Assembly (NCBI GenBank): GCA_947246015.1
Contig: CAMXQE010000041.1
Span: 1-33,799, forward strand
DNA: 33,799 nucleotides
Source: an uncultured Lachnospiraceae bacterium
GTDB taxonomy: Bacteria; Bacillota; Clostridia; Lachnospirales; Lachnospiraceae
Direction: 5' to 3'
The notes beneath the pieces were generated by a model. It saw only the letters and a list, made by a program, of their open reading frames with translations, was not told the origin of the DNA and ran no database searches. Of the stretch, positions 1 to 8,972 are shown in pieces (positions within the stretch are counted from its first letter, which is position 1; each line of letters begins with the position of its first letter). A program made the translations under genes and the position numbers.

Positions 1-1467
1 CACCCCCCTGACTCTCCTCACCTCATACCCCCCATCGCACAGCACCTTCAAATCCCTCGCCAGCGTAGCCGAATCACAGCTGACATACACAATCCGCTCC
101 GGCTGCATCTTAAGCATCACATCCAGGATAGCCCCGTCGCACCCCTTACGCGGCGGATCCACCACGATGACATCCGCATATATCCCTTCTTCCTCATACT
201 TCTTTGGCAGTACCTCTTCCGCCTTTCCGGCAAAAAACTCCACATTTTCGATTCCGTTATTCTCCGCATTTTTTCTGGCATCCTCAATTGCCTGCGGAAC
301 TACCTCCACCCCGTAGACCTGCTTTGCCGCTCCTGCCAGAAACAAAGAAATCGTTCCGATACCGCAATAAATATCCCACACCGTTTCTTTCCCGCTAAGT
401 CCGGCATATTCCAATGCCAGACTATACAGCTTTTCCGTCTGCACCGGATTCACCTGATAAAAAGAAAGAGGAGAAATATGGAACAAAATACCCCTGCCTG
501 TCCGGGTAAAATTCTTTGTATCCACCACATGAATCGTATCGGTTATCGTATCCCTTCCCCATATGGTATATACCTCTTTTCCCAAGATGACATTTGTCCG
601 CTCACTGTTGATACTCACTGACACACTTGTCATTCCCTCTACCTTCGTTAATTCGCCAAGCAGCCTTCCCTGAGAAGGCAGAAATCCCCTTACACTTCCC
701 CCGGCTTTTCCGGATTTTCCCTCTGTATTTTCTACAGCAGATGTCTTATATACCTCGCCGCTCTTCCGCTGTTTTCCACTTCCATTTTCTCCCTTACCTT
801 CTAAATTTATCACCAGACAGACCATGATTTCCCCGCTGTCAAATCCCTTGCGTATTAAAATATGGCGCACCAGCCCCTGACCTGTCTTTTCATCATAAGC
901 CGGTACACCGCATTCCCGCATATACCCTAAAATACATTCCAAAATCTCCTTATTTTCCTGCACCCCCAGCGCACAATCCGTATTTGCAATAATATCATGG
1001 GTTCTGCCCGCATAAAATCCCGTTATCAGATTACCCTGCCTGTCCACGCCCACCGGAAACTGAGCCTTATTACGGTAATGAAAACAGTCCTCCATCCCTA
1101 CAATCGGCTCCATGACCCGGTCTGCATATTCTTCATCCATACCGCCTATTCTTATTAAATGGCTGCGTATCTTATTTTGCTTAAATGCAAGCTGAGCCTG
1201 ATAATCCATTGCCTGTATCTGACAGCCCCCGCACTGCCTGTGATACTTGCAGACCGGTTCAACCCGTACTTTCGACGGTTCCATGATTTTTTCCAGCCTT
1301 GCATATGCATAATTCTTCTTTACCTTTGTAATTTTACAGCTTACAGTATCTCCTATCACTGCATCCTTAACGAAAAGGGTATAGCCGTCTACTTTCCCTA
1401 TACCCTCTCCGTCATTGCCGATATCTTCAATTTTCACTGTAAGAATGTCATTTTTCCTATACTCCAT
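1..1467 (-). CDS. rlmD: 23S rRNA (uracil-C5)-methyltransferase, RlmD/RlmCD type (3' end cut by window edge)
   Basis: The protein methylates a uracil of 23S rRNA at C5 using S-adenosylmethionine (TrmA/RumA family). An N-terminal TRAM-like domain (about residues 1-62) precedes the iron-sulfur cysteines C73, C79, C82 and C165, spaced as in E. coli RlmD. The SAM-binding stretch WDIYCGIGT, the DPPRKG motif and the catalytic cysteine in YVSCDSA follow. The start ATG at 1467 has GGAG about 9 bases upstream; an earlier start is blocked by the end of the upstream gene at 1496. The frame is open to base 1 and, compared with the family, only about 25 C-terminal residues are missing. Residues about 223-260 form an unusual Gly/Lys/Ser/Glu-rich insertion. 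The specific target uracil cannot be told from sequence; Gram-positive members may modify two sites. It follows yhaM by 28 bases, probably in one transcript. Confidence 0.93.
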   Translation of the reverse strand, partial: MEYRKNDILTVKIEDIGNDGEGIGKVDGYTLFVKDAVIGDTVSCKITKVKKNYAYARLEKIMEPSKVRVEPVCKYHRQCGGCQIQAMDYQAQLAFKQNKIRSHLIRIGGMDEEYADRVMEPIVGMEDCFHYRNKAQFPVGVDRQGNLITGFYAGRTHDIIANTDCALGVQENKEILECILGYMRECGVPAYDEKTGQGLVRHILIRKGFDSGEIMVCLVINLEGKGENGSGKQRKSGEVYKTSAVENTEGKSGKAGGSVRGFLPSQGRLLGELTKVEGMTSVSVSINSERTNVILGKEVYTIWGRDTITDTIHVVDTKNFTRTGRGILFHISPLSFYQVNPVQTEKLYSLALEYAGLSGKETVWDIYCGIGTISLFLAGAAKQVYGVEVVPQAIEDARKNAENNGIENVEFFAGKAEEVLPKKYEEEGIYADVIVVDPPRKGCDGAILDVMLKMQPERIVYVSCDSATLARDLKVLCDGGYEVRRVRGV

Positions 1468-1495
1468 TCTTATTCTCCGTTCTTATTCTCCATTC

Positions 1496-2458
1496 CTATT
1501 CCGCTTTCCACTCCATTCTTGCCGCTCTTATATTGGACTCAAACAACCGGTTATACCCCAGCCACTCATTATCGTTTTCACCGGCACTCTCCAATATTTC
1601 CTTAAAACTTTCCAGTTTTGCGTCCGTATCATCCGCATGGTAAAGCGCCAAAGCCTCCATCAGCGCCGGAACCTTCGGCGAACCAAACTCCAGCTTTCCC
1701 TGATGCGCCAGAATACAATGCTGAAGCTGCGTCAGCAGGCCATGCGGAAATCCTTCAATCAATGCCGCTCTTTCCGCTACCATCTGTGCTCCCATCACAA
1801 TATGCCCTAACAGCTGCCCGTCATCCGTATAATCATTTTCCGGAAAAAGGGAAATCTCCCGCACTTTTCCCATATCATGGCAGATAGCTGCGGTCAGCAG
1901 CAAATCCCTTTTCAGTATCGGGTATGCGGTACAAAAATAATCGCACAATTTGGTAACGCTCAGCGTATGTTCCAGCAGACCGCCCACGAATCCGTGATGA
2001 ATCCTTTTTGCAGCTGAAGATGCCTTAAAAGTCCGGGCAAACTTTTCATCCTCGACAAAAAACGCATATAGAAGCTTTTTATAATACGGATTTCCTATGC
2101 TTTCTATAATGCCTAAAAGTTCCTGAAACATCTGCTCGATATCCTTGCTGCTTACAGGCAGATAATCAGAAGGTTCATACTCCCCCTCCTGACATTTGCG
2201 GATACGCTTCACATTTACCTGCAGCGCATTCTGAAAGCTGGTCACCTCACCATATACCTCTATATAATCCAGCGTATCGAACTCACCAATACCCGGATTG
2301 TTAGGGTCCCATACTTTTGCATCCATAGTCCCTGTCTTATCCTGCAGAATCACATTATCATATGACTTTCCGTTTTTTGTCACTGCAGACTGCTTATGCT
2401 TACACAGATAAATATCAAATATCCTGTCGCCCTCTTTATAATCCTTTATATACTTCAT
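1496..2458 (-). CDS. yhaM: 3'-5' exoribonuclease YhaM family (OB fold + HD domain)
   Basis: This 320-residue protein matches the YhaM family in length and layout. An N-terminal OB-fold nucleic-acid-binding domain (about residues 10-90, with VILQDKTGTMDAKVW) is followed by an HD hydrolase domain (about 155-290). Metal-binding motifs are visible as the histidines of RIHHGFVGGLLEHT, then CHDMGK, and later histidines near ILAHQG. In Bacillus, YhaM degrades RNA from the 3' end in a metal-dependent manner; the same role is inferred here, in the cytoplasm. The ATG at 2458 has an AAGGAAG ribosome site. It lies between the HtrA-like gene and rlmD on the same strand with short gaps (39 and 28 bases), so co-transcription is likely. 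Confidence 0.92.
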   Translation of the reverse strand: MKYIKDYKEGDRIFDIYLCKHKQSAVTKNGKSYDNVILQDKTGTMDAKVWDPNNPGIGEFDTLDYIEVYGEVTSFQNALQVNVKRIRKCQEGEYEPSDYLPVSSKDIEQMFQELLGIIESIGNPYYKKLLYAFFVEDEKFARTFKASSAAKRIHHGFVGGLLEHTLSVTKLCDYFCTAYPILKRDLLLTAAICHDMGKVREISLFPENDYTDDGQLLGHIVMGAQMVAERAALIEGFPHGLLTQLQHCILAHQGKLEFGSPKVPALMEALALYHADDTDAKLESFKEILESAGENDNEWLGYNRLFESNIRAARMEWKAE

Positions 2459-2497
2459 AACTCTTCCTTTCTATCCTGTCTATCCTGACTTTCCGCA

Positions 2498-3853
2498 TCA
2501 TTCCAAAATCCCAAGCGTCACGTCCACTTCCATCTGCATATATTCCTCCGGCCCCTGACGCATCAGTGTAATGGAAATCATATCCTCCGGCTTTAACTCC
2601 GCCAAAGCATTGACCAAATCCCCATATACGCCAATCTGCCTTTCACCAATCCTCGTTATCACGTCTCCGCCCTGGATTCCGGCCGTCATCGCCGGGGAAT
2701 CCATCTCAATCTCCGTTATATAGGCGCCATAAGGCACACCCATATTTTCATTCGCATCCGAAGTCACATCCATACCATGGGTTCCAAGATATGCCTGTTC
2801 CCGCTCATTGCTCATTCTCTCAATAACCCGGCGCAGCTCCGTAATCCCCAGCGCAGTTACCAAATTCTGCATATCCTCGCTGTTATGTGAATTATCAATG
2901 ATTCCAAGCACCTGTCCTTTTACATTGATTAACACACCCGATGCATCCCGGCTTCCGTAAATATCCGTCGTAAGCAGCTTATAATAGGAATCCACCGTGT
3001 CCAAAGAACTGCTGTTGGATGTAACCACTCCATAACACACCGAATCACCGTTTCCCAAAGGACTTCCAACCGCAATAACAGGTTTTCCGATAATCGCACG
3101 GCTGCTGGAACTTGCTGCCAAATCTGCTGCCGCCACAGCCTCTATCGTTTCTGCCTTCAGCCCGTCCACTTCCACAGACAGAATTGCCAGTTTCGTATTT
3201 ACATCCTTTTTCTTTAACTGTGCCTGCACATGGGCCCCTTTGCTGAATGTCACCATGATACTTTCTGCATTCATGATTTTTTCATAATTAACGAGAATCA
3301 GAATCTCCCTCTCCGTTTTCGCTACGATGACTCCTGACGCCTGATCTTTGCTTTCATATGTGTCATTGAACCAATCTACATTCGATACGGAACCGGTCAC
3401 CGTTACCAACGATTTTTCCGCACTCTTTGCCACCTCTGCCAGCAGCCCGTACATAGCGGAATAATCATCGATATCTAATGTCACATTATCCAGCATCTTT
3501 GCAATCTGCTCATCCTCCAGCTTAATCTCTACGGGAGGTGCCGGCTCCTCCATCTCCGAGTCATCCGCAATCATATCCTCCGGACGCATTTCCTCTGTCT
3601 CCGCCGGAAATTCAATCGGCGCAGGCTCCTCTTCCGGATACAGCCAGTTACTGATAACCGGCTCTAAAAGCAGGAATGTCAGACAAGCCACCAAAGAAAA
3701 AATCACTGCCATGGCAGCCGTAATCAATGTCTTCCGTAACAGCTTGACTTTATTTATGGGACGCTGTTTTATCCTCTCGGTAATAAAATCCGAATCCGCC
3801 TTCTGCACCTCATTTCCCTGCGCTTCCCCGTTGCTCCGCTTCATATCATCCAT
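2498..3853 (-). CDS. membrane-anchored HtrA-like PDZ protein, predicted inactive protease
   Basis: The 451-residue protein has a cytoplasmic tail (1-42), one membrane helix (about 43-68), an acidic Pro/Glu linker (72-115), a trypsin-fold S1C domain (about 140-345) and a C-terminal PDZ domain (about 352-448, with GAYITEIEMDSPAMTAGI). The layout is that of HtrA/DegP proteases. The catalytic residues are not conserved. Where family members have the His of TNxHV, this protein reads LVNYEKI (187-193). The Asp of the TDLAVL motif is Lys221. The GNSGG motif reads DASGV, keeping only Ser305. It is therefore probably a pseudoprotease that binds peptides or partners outside the membrane. The start MDDM is supported by AAGGAGT upstream at a spacing of about 13; the internal Met4 would be too far. 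A good promoter (3939-3967) drives it. Confidence 0.85.
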   Translation of the reverse strand: MDDMKRSNGEAQGNEVQKADSDFITERIKQRPINKVKLLRKTLITAAMAVIFSLVACLTFLLLEPVISNWLYPEEEPAPIEFPAETEEMRPEDMIADDSEMEEPAPPVEIKLEDEQIAKMLDNVTLDIDDYSAMYGLLAEVAKSAEKSLVTVTGSVSNVDWFNDTYESKDQASGVIVAKTEREILILVNYEKIMNAESIMVTFSKGAHVQAQLKKKDVNTKLAILSVEVDGLKAETIEAVAAADLAASSSSRAIIGKPVIAVGSPLGNGDSVCYGVVTSNSSSLDTVDSYYKLLTTDIYGSRDASGVLINVKGQVLGIIDNSHNSEDMQNLVTALGITELRRVIERMSNEREQAYLGTHGMDVTSDANENMGVPYGAYITEIEMDSPAMTAGIQGGDVITRIGERQIGVYGDLVNALAELKPEDMISITLMRQGPEEYMQMEVDVTLGILE

Positions 3854-3938
3854 AAATATCTACCAGACTCCTTACACTTCTTTTTTCTTCCAATCTCCTG
3901 TTCCCATCCCTCTTTGCTGTTTTTCTGCCAACTCCATA

Positions 3939-3967
3939 AGTATATCCTTTTTCCGCGGCAATGTAAA
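3939..3967 (-). promoter_or_regulatory. sigma-A type promoter for the HtrA-like gene
   Basis: On the minus strand TTTACA (3967-3962) and TATACT (3944-3939) are separated by 17 bases, each one mismatch from the vegetative consensus. It lies about 85 bases upstream of the HtrA-like start and back to back with the mutS2 promoter. Confidence 0.65.
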
Positions 3968-4001
3968 TCGAATTATTTCCATACTTCCAAAATTCAGAAT
4001 G

Positions 4002-4030
4002 GTTACATTTTCCCTACTTTGTGATATACT
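4002..4030 (+). promoter_or_regulatory. sigma-A type promoter for mutS2
   Basis: GTTACA (4002-4007) and TATACT (4025-4030) are 17 bases apart, with TG one base before the -10 box (extended -10). The mutS2 ATG follows 68 bases downstream. Confidence 0.6.
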
Positions 4031-4098
4031 ATTAAAATGTAATGAATCTTAAAAAATGTAACTGAAAACAAAGATAATCCAACAAAAAAAGAGAGACT

Positions 4099-6489
4099 AT
4101 GAACGAGAAAGTATTACGGACACTGGAATATAACAAAATCATAAATATGCTTGCGGAGAAAGCCAACTCCGACCCCGGCCGGAAACTATGCATGGAATTA
4201 AAACCATACACCGACCTGTCTGTCATAAATGAAGCCCAGCAGCAAACTGCTGACGCCTTGTCCCGCCTGTTTAAAAAAGGCTCCACCTCCTTCGGCGGCA
4301 ACAAGGACTTAGGTTACTCCTTAAAATCCCTGGGTGTAGGCGCTTCCCTTTCCACAGCCGAACTGCTGAAAATCGCCGGAATGCTGGAAAACGTCAGCCG
4401 TGTGAAATCTTATGGAAAAAGGGAACGTGATGATGAAACATCAGATTCCCTGGATACACTTTTTGATGCGCTGGAACCACTGACACCTCTGTCATCGGAA
4501 ATCCGCCGCTGTATTCTTTCCGAAGAAGAAATCAGCGACGATGCCAGCCCTGCCTTAAAGTCCATCCGCCGCAGCATCATGCTGACCAACGACAAAATCC
4601 ATACACAGCTGAACCATATGGTAAACGGCTCCTACCGCACCTATCTTCAGGATGCGGTCATCACAATGCGTAATAACCGCTACTGCCTCCCTGTGAAAGC
4701 AGAATACAAAGGGCAGGTATCCGGAATGGTACATGATCAGTCCGCCACCGGCTCCACCTACTTCATCGAACCGGCTGCAGTAGTGGATATGAACAACCAG
4801 CTAAAAGAACTGGCTCTCAGAGAACAGGAAGAAATAGAAGCCATCCTTGCGGATTTAAGCGTCCAAACCGCAGAGCACGTGGATGCGATTTCCAATAACC
4901 AGCAGCTTATGACAACTTTGGACTTTATTTTTGCCAAAGCTTCCCTTGCCATGGAACAGAATGCAACCGCACCCGTTTTCAATACTGACCGGCATATCAA
5001 CATCCGCAAAGGACGGCATCCTCTTTTAGACAGGAAAAAAGTAGTCCCCATAGATATCTGTCTTGGTCAGGATTTTGATCTGCTCATCATCACAGGCCCC
5101 AATACGGGCGGTAAGACCGTTTCGTTGAAAACGGTAGGGCTTTTTACCCTGATGGGACAGGCGGGACTGCATATTCCGGCGCTTGACCGTTCGGAACTAT
5201 CGATATTTACGGAAGTTTACGCCGACATCGGCGACGAACAGAGCATCGAGCAAAGCCTCAGCACCTTTTCCTCCCATATGACCAGCATTGTTTCCATTCT
5301 GAAACATGCGGATGCAGATTCCCTCTGCCTCTTTGATGAATTGGGAGCCGGAACCGATCCGACGGAAGGCGCTGCGCTTGCCATCGCCATACTTGATTAT
5401 CTGCACAGGAAACAGATACGGACCATGGCTACCACTCATTACAGCGAATTAAAAGTTTATGCCCTTTCTACCGGACAGGTAGAAAATGCCTGCTGTGAAT
5501 TTGATGTGAATACCCTCCGTCCTACTTACCGCCTGTTAATCGGCATTCCCGGCAAGAGCAACGCTTTCGCCATTTCCTCTAAACTGGGACTTCCCGATTA
5601 TATCATCCAAGCGGCAAAGGAACAGATTAGCCAGGAAAACGAAACGTTCGAAGACCTGATTGCCGATTTGGAGCACAGCAAAGTCACCATAGAAAAAGAA
5701 CGTCTGGAAGCCGCTTCTTATAAAGAAGAAATCAAACGCCTGAAAGAACAGCTTCAGAACAAACAGGATAAAATCGATGAAACCAAAGACCGTATCCTGC
5801 GGGAAGCCAACGAGAAAGCGCGTGATATTTTACAGGAGGCAAAGGACGTTGCCGATGAAACCATTCGTATTTTCCAAAAAGCCGGCCCCGGCGCGTCTAT
5901 GAAAGACCTGGAAAAAACACGGGAAAAAGTACGGGGAAAGATTTCCGAAAAAAGTGAAAAACTGGCCTTAAAATCCGGCCAGCCCACAAAAAAAGAATTG
6001 AAACCGGGCCAGTTAAAACTGGGCGACAGCGTCAAAATCCTTTCCATGGGTCTGAAAGGCACAGTCAGTTCCCTGCCCGACCATAAAGGAAATCTGTTTG
6101 TACAGTGCGGCATCATCCGCACCCAGACAAACATAAAGGATATCCTCCTCATCGAAGACGCACCCGTAACCAAATCGTCGGCCCTGCAGCGCTCCGGCGG
6201 CAGTTCCGGCAGCAGCAAACTCAAAATGTCGAAATCCTTCAGCGTATCCACAGAAATCAATCTGTTAGGAAAAACCGTGGACGAAGCGCTGTCCGAATTA
6301 GACAAATACCTGGATGATGCCTACCTCGCCCATTTACCGAGCGTCCGCATCGTACACGGCAAAGGAACCGGAGCGCTCCGCAAAGCAGTACAGGGGCATC
6401 TGAAGAAAGTAAAATATGTGGAATCCTTCCGCCTGGGCGAACACGGAGAAGGTGACGCAGGTGTCACCATCGCAGTCTTTAAAGCATAA
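4099..6489 (+). CDS. mutS2: MutS2: DNA/ribosome-associated ATPase with C-terminal Smr domain
   Basis: At 796 residues this is a full-length MutS2. The core helical domain is followed by an ABC-type ATPase with Walker A GPNTGGKT (about 333-340), Walker B LCLFDELGAGTD (about 408-420) and a conserved ATTHYSELK. A long charged coiled coil (about 510-610), a KOW-like segment and a C-terminal Smr domain (about 718-796) complete it. MutS2 proteins suppress homologous recombination and, in Bacillus, act on collided ribosomes. The Smr motif HGKGTG is intact, but the first Smr motif, usually LDLRG, reads INLLG, so the usual Asp and Arg are absent. ATG at 4099 follows a purine-rich AGAGAG site. It may be the first gene of a transcript that includes the two-component system downstream (126-base gap). 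Confidence 0.95.
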   Translation: MNEKVLRTLEYNKIINMLAEKANSDPGRKLCMELKPYTDLSVINEAQQQTADALSRLFKKGSTSFGGNKDLGYSLKSLGVGASLSTAELLKIAGMLENVSRVKSYGKRERDDETSDSLDTLFDALEPLTPLSSEIRRCILSEEEISDDASPALKSIRRSIMLTNDKIHTQLNHMVNGSYRTYLQDAVITMRNNRYCLPVKAEYKGQVSGMVHDQSATGSTYFIEPAAVVDMNNQLKELALREQEEIEAILADLSVQTAEHVDAISNNQQLMTTLDFIFAKASLAMEQNATAPVFNTDRHINIRKGRHPLLDRKKVVPIDICLGQDFDLLIITGPNTGGKTVSLKTVGLFTLMGQAGLHIPALDRSELSIFTEVYADIGDEQSIEQSLSTFSSHMTSIVSILKHADADSLCLFDELGAGTDPTEGAALAIAILDYLHRKQIRTMATTHYSELKVYALSTGQVENACCEFDVNTLRPTYRLLIGIPGKSNAFAISSKLGLPDYIIQAAKEQISQENETFEDLIADLEHSKVTIEKERLEAASYKEEIKRLKEQLQNKQDKIDETKDRILREANEKARDILQEAKDVADETIRIFQKAGPGASMKDLEKTREKVRGKISEKSEKLALKSGQPTKKELKPGQLKLGDSVKILSMGLKGTVSSLPDHKGNLFVQCGIIRTQTNIKDILLIEDAPVTKSSALQRSGGSSGSSKLKMSKSFSVSTEINLLGKTVDEALSELDKYLDDAYLAHLPSVRIVHGKGTGALRKAVQGHLKKVKYVESFRLGEHGEGDAGVTIAVFKA

Positions 6490-6615
6490 TGAACCCCGAA
6501 AACAGCAGCCCGTCCGGACAGCGCCCAGAACAATTTCAGGATGCGAAGCAGCCGGAAGTTGTTCTACTAAGCAGGGGGCTGGAAGGGCGGCTGCGGAACT
6601 GGAATAGGAGGAACT

Positions 6616-7338
6616 ATGGTAAGCAAACAAAAAATCCTGATTGTAGATGACGATAACAATATTGCAGAGCTTATCGCCCTGTATCTTACAAAAGAATGCT
6701 TTGAAACAATGATTGTAAACGATGGGGAATCCGCCCTCACCACAGTGGATTCTTTCAATCCAAACCTGATTTTACTGGATTTGATGCTTCCGGGCATCGA
6801 CGGCTATCAGGTCTGCCGGGAAGTGCGGGCGAAATCTTCCACTCCCATCATCATGCTTTCCGCTAAAGGTGAAATCTTCGATAAAGTACTGGGACTGGAA
6901 CTGGGCGCCGATGACTATATGGAGAAACCTTTCGACTCAAAGGAACTGGTTGCAAGGGTAAAAGCAGTGCTCCGCCGCTACAAGCCTGCTCCCGCTGCAC
7001 CGCAGGCACCCGATGTAGAGAGCGTGGAATATCCCGACCTTATCATCAACCGGACCAATTATTCCGTTATTTACAAAGGGGAGACGGTGGATATGCCGCC
7101 GAAGGAACTGGAACTCCTCTATTTCCTTGCTTCCTCGCCCAATCATGTATTTACCAGAGAACAGCTTCTCGACCAGATTTGGGGATATGAATACATCGGC
7201 GACACCCGCACCGTAGATGTACATATCAAGCGCATCCGGGAAAAAATCGAGGACGAGAACCGCCATACGACATGGGGCATCACGACGGTATGGGGCATCG
7301 GCTATAAATTCAAAGTTGACCGAATCCCCTCTTTATAA
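6616..7338 (+). CDS. OmpR/PhoB-family response regulator
   Basis: The protein (240 residues) has an N-terminal receiver domain with acidic pocket D11/D12, phospho-acceptor D55 (in LILLDLMLPG) and the conserved lysine of MEKPF. A Pro/Ala linker (about 122-132) leads to a winged-helix DNA-binding domain (about 140-235, with TRTVDVHIKRIREKI and WGIGYKF). It acts as a phosphorylation-controlled transcription factor. The ATG has an AGGAGG site 6 bases upstream. The cognate kinase gene starts 13 bases after its stop, so the two form a standard two-component pair. The regulated genes cannot be known from sequence. Confidence 0.95.
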   Translation: MVSKQKILIVDDDNNIAELIALYLTKECFETMIVNDGESALTTVDSFNPNLILLDLMLPGIDGYQVCREVRAKSSTPIIMLSAKGEIFDKVLGLELGADDYMEKPFDSKELVARVKAVLRRYKPAPAAPQAPDVESVEYPDLIINRTNYSVIYKGETVDMPPKELELLYFLASSPNHVFTREQLLDQIWGYEYIGDTRTVDVHIKRIREKIEDENRHTTWGITTVWGIGYKFKVDRIPSL

Positions 7339-7350
7339 GGAACATACTGC

Positions 7351-8778
7351 ATGAAAAAAACACTCTACCTGAAAATCTTACTTGGATACTTTATCTTCGG
7401 CTTTTTCGGCTTCGTTGTCGTGGCTACTTTTGTATACAACATGACCTTCGAACAATTAAAACGGGAAAAAGCCGATGCGCTCTACCGGGAAGCAACGCTG
7501 ATTGCCAATACCTATGCATCTGATTTATATAACAGTGAAACCTCTTTGGACTCAGTAAAGAAACAACTGGACACTTTGGATACTTATCTGTCGGCAACAC
7601 TGTGGATTATCAATCCCTCCGGCCGAATGGTTTTGGACTCCTCTTCTCCTGTAAATCTGGAGAATGAAGTTGTCATCGAAAACTTTGACCCAACGATAAC
7701 CGAAGGCTCCTACTATACCATAGGCACTTTTTTCAATACGTTCGACCAACAGATGCTGAGCGTTTTTGCTCCCATTACCTCCAGTTATAAAGTCAAAGGG
7801 TATGTAGTCATTCATACGCGCTTAGATGAGATACAAAAGTCCTGTGACAACCTTTTAAATATTTCGTATATTTTGCTGGTCATCCTGTTCCTGCTTTCTT
7901 TAATCATTTTAATTTTCTTCACAGAAATGGTTTATATGCCCCTGCGCAAAATTACGGAAGCCACTGAGCAGTATGCCAGCGGCAATATGCACTATGAGTT
8001 TCAGGTAGACAGTGAAGACGAAATCGGCTATCTTGCCGCTACCCTTTCCTATATGGCAAGCGAAATCGCCCGCTCCGAAGACGACCAGAAAAAATTCGTG
8101 GCCAATGTCTCCCACGACTTCCGTTCTCCCCTGACTTCCATAAAGGGATATCTGGAAGCCATGCTGGACGGCACCATCCCTCCCGAAATGTATGAAAAAT
8201 ATTTGAATATTGTATTAAATGAAACCGAGCGTCTCACAAAACTGACCAACAGCCTTCTGATGCTGAACAACCTTAACACCAAAGGCATGTTGCTTGACCG
8301 GACAGACTTTGATTTAAATCAGATTATCCGGAACACAGCCGTTTCTTTTGAAGGCACCTGCCGTCAGAAAACCATTGCCATCGAACTGGTACTGACCGGA
8401 GATACTATGTATGTCAATGCCGATATGGGAAAAATCCAGCAGGTATTCTACAATCTGCTGGACAATGCCATCAAATTCAGCCACAATGACTCTGTCATTA
8501 AAATCGAAACCAATGAGAAAAACAATCAGGTGTATGTCTCCGTAAAAGACAGCGGGATTGGTATTCCGAAAGAAGACCTGAAGCTCGTATGGGACCGGTT
8601 TTATAAATCGGATGCCTCCAGAGGAAAAGATAAAAAAGGCACCGGCCTCGGACTGTCCATTACACGGGAAATTATCCACGCACACGGAGAACATATCAAT
8701 GTCATCAGTACGGAAGGGGTCGGTTCCGAATTCATTTTCTCGCTGTCAAAAGCCTCCGAAGGAGATGATGAAGATTAA
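7351..8778 (+). CDS. sensor histidine kinase (HAMP, HisKA, HATPase)
   Basis: The 475-residue membrane kinase has TM1 (about 8-30), an extracellular sensor region of about 135 residues, TM2 (about 168-193), a HAMP domain, a HisKA domain with phospho-acceptor His255 in VSHDFRSP, and a HATPase domain with N box NLLDNAIKFS, G1 DSGIGI and G2 GTGLGL. The extracellular part has no recognised motif and the signal is unknown. It should phosphorylate the response regulator encoded 13 bases upstream. Its stop lies 5 bases from the end of a convergent gene, with no evident terminator between them. Confidence 0.95.
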   Translation: MKKTLYLKILLGYFIFGFFGFVVVATFVYNMTFEQLKREKADALYREATLIANTYASDLYNSETSLDSVKKQLDTLDTYLSATLWIINPSGRMVLDSSSPVNLENEVVIENFDPTITEGSYYTIGTFFNTFDQQMLSVFAPITSSYKVKGYVVIHTRLDEIQKSCDNLLNISYILLVILFLLSLIILIFFTEMVYMPLRKITEATEQYASGNMHYEFQVDSEDEIGYLAATLSYMASEIARSEDDQKKFVANVSHDFRSPLTSIKGYLEAMLDGTIPPEMYEKYLNIVLNETERLTKLTNSLLMLNNLNTKGMLLDRTDFDLNQIIRNTAVSFEGTCRQKTIAIELVLTGDTMYVNADMGKIQQVFYNLLDNAIKFSHNDSVIKIETNEKNNQVYVSVKDSGIGIPKEDLKLVWDRFYKSDASRGKDKKGTGLGLSITREIIHAHGEHINVISTEGVGSEFIFSLSKASEGDDED

Positions 8779-8783
8779 TTGTC

Positions 8784-8972
8784 TCATTCCTTTTTCGTTT
8801 TCTGATAGTCCGCTACCATTTTCTCTATGCTCTCCCGCGAGAGCGGATATTTAAATTCCCTGATGATGCGGTCAGCCGTATAGCCTTTGTCTACCAAATG
8901 GCGGATTGCTCCGCCATAGGCAAAATCTTTCGTAAAATTGGACAATGCATCATTGAAATAGTTATTCTCCAT
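8784..8972 (-). CDS. 62-residue conserved-looking protein of the sigma/anti-sigma operon
   Basis: The likely start is the ATG at 8972, which overlaps the last codons of the anti-sigma gene by 11 bases and gives a 62-residue product beginning MENNYFNDAL; an upstream in-frame start would add 12 residues lying inside the anti-sigma gene. The protein is helical, soluble and has no cysteines, with a central segment AYGGAIRHLVDKGYTADRI that resembles a short helix-turn-helix-like motif. No family is recognised with confidence. The overlap implies translational coupling to the anti-sigma factor and a role in that circuit, but this is only inference from position. Confidence 0.7.
   Translation of the reverse strand: MENNYFNDALSNFTKDFAYGGAIRHLVDKGYTADRIIREFKYPLSRESIEKMVADYQKTKKE

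Noticed and set aside
6488..6652. A 54-codon frame starting in the mutS2 stop (TAATG overlap) and running into the response-regulator gene
   Set aside because: It has no ribosome site, no recognisable motif and overlaps the well-supported start of the regulator.
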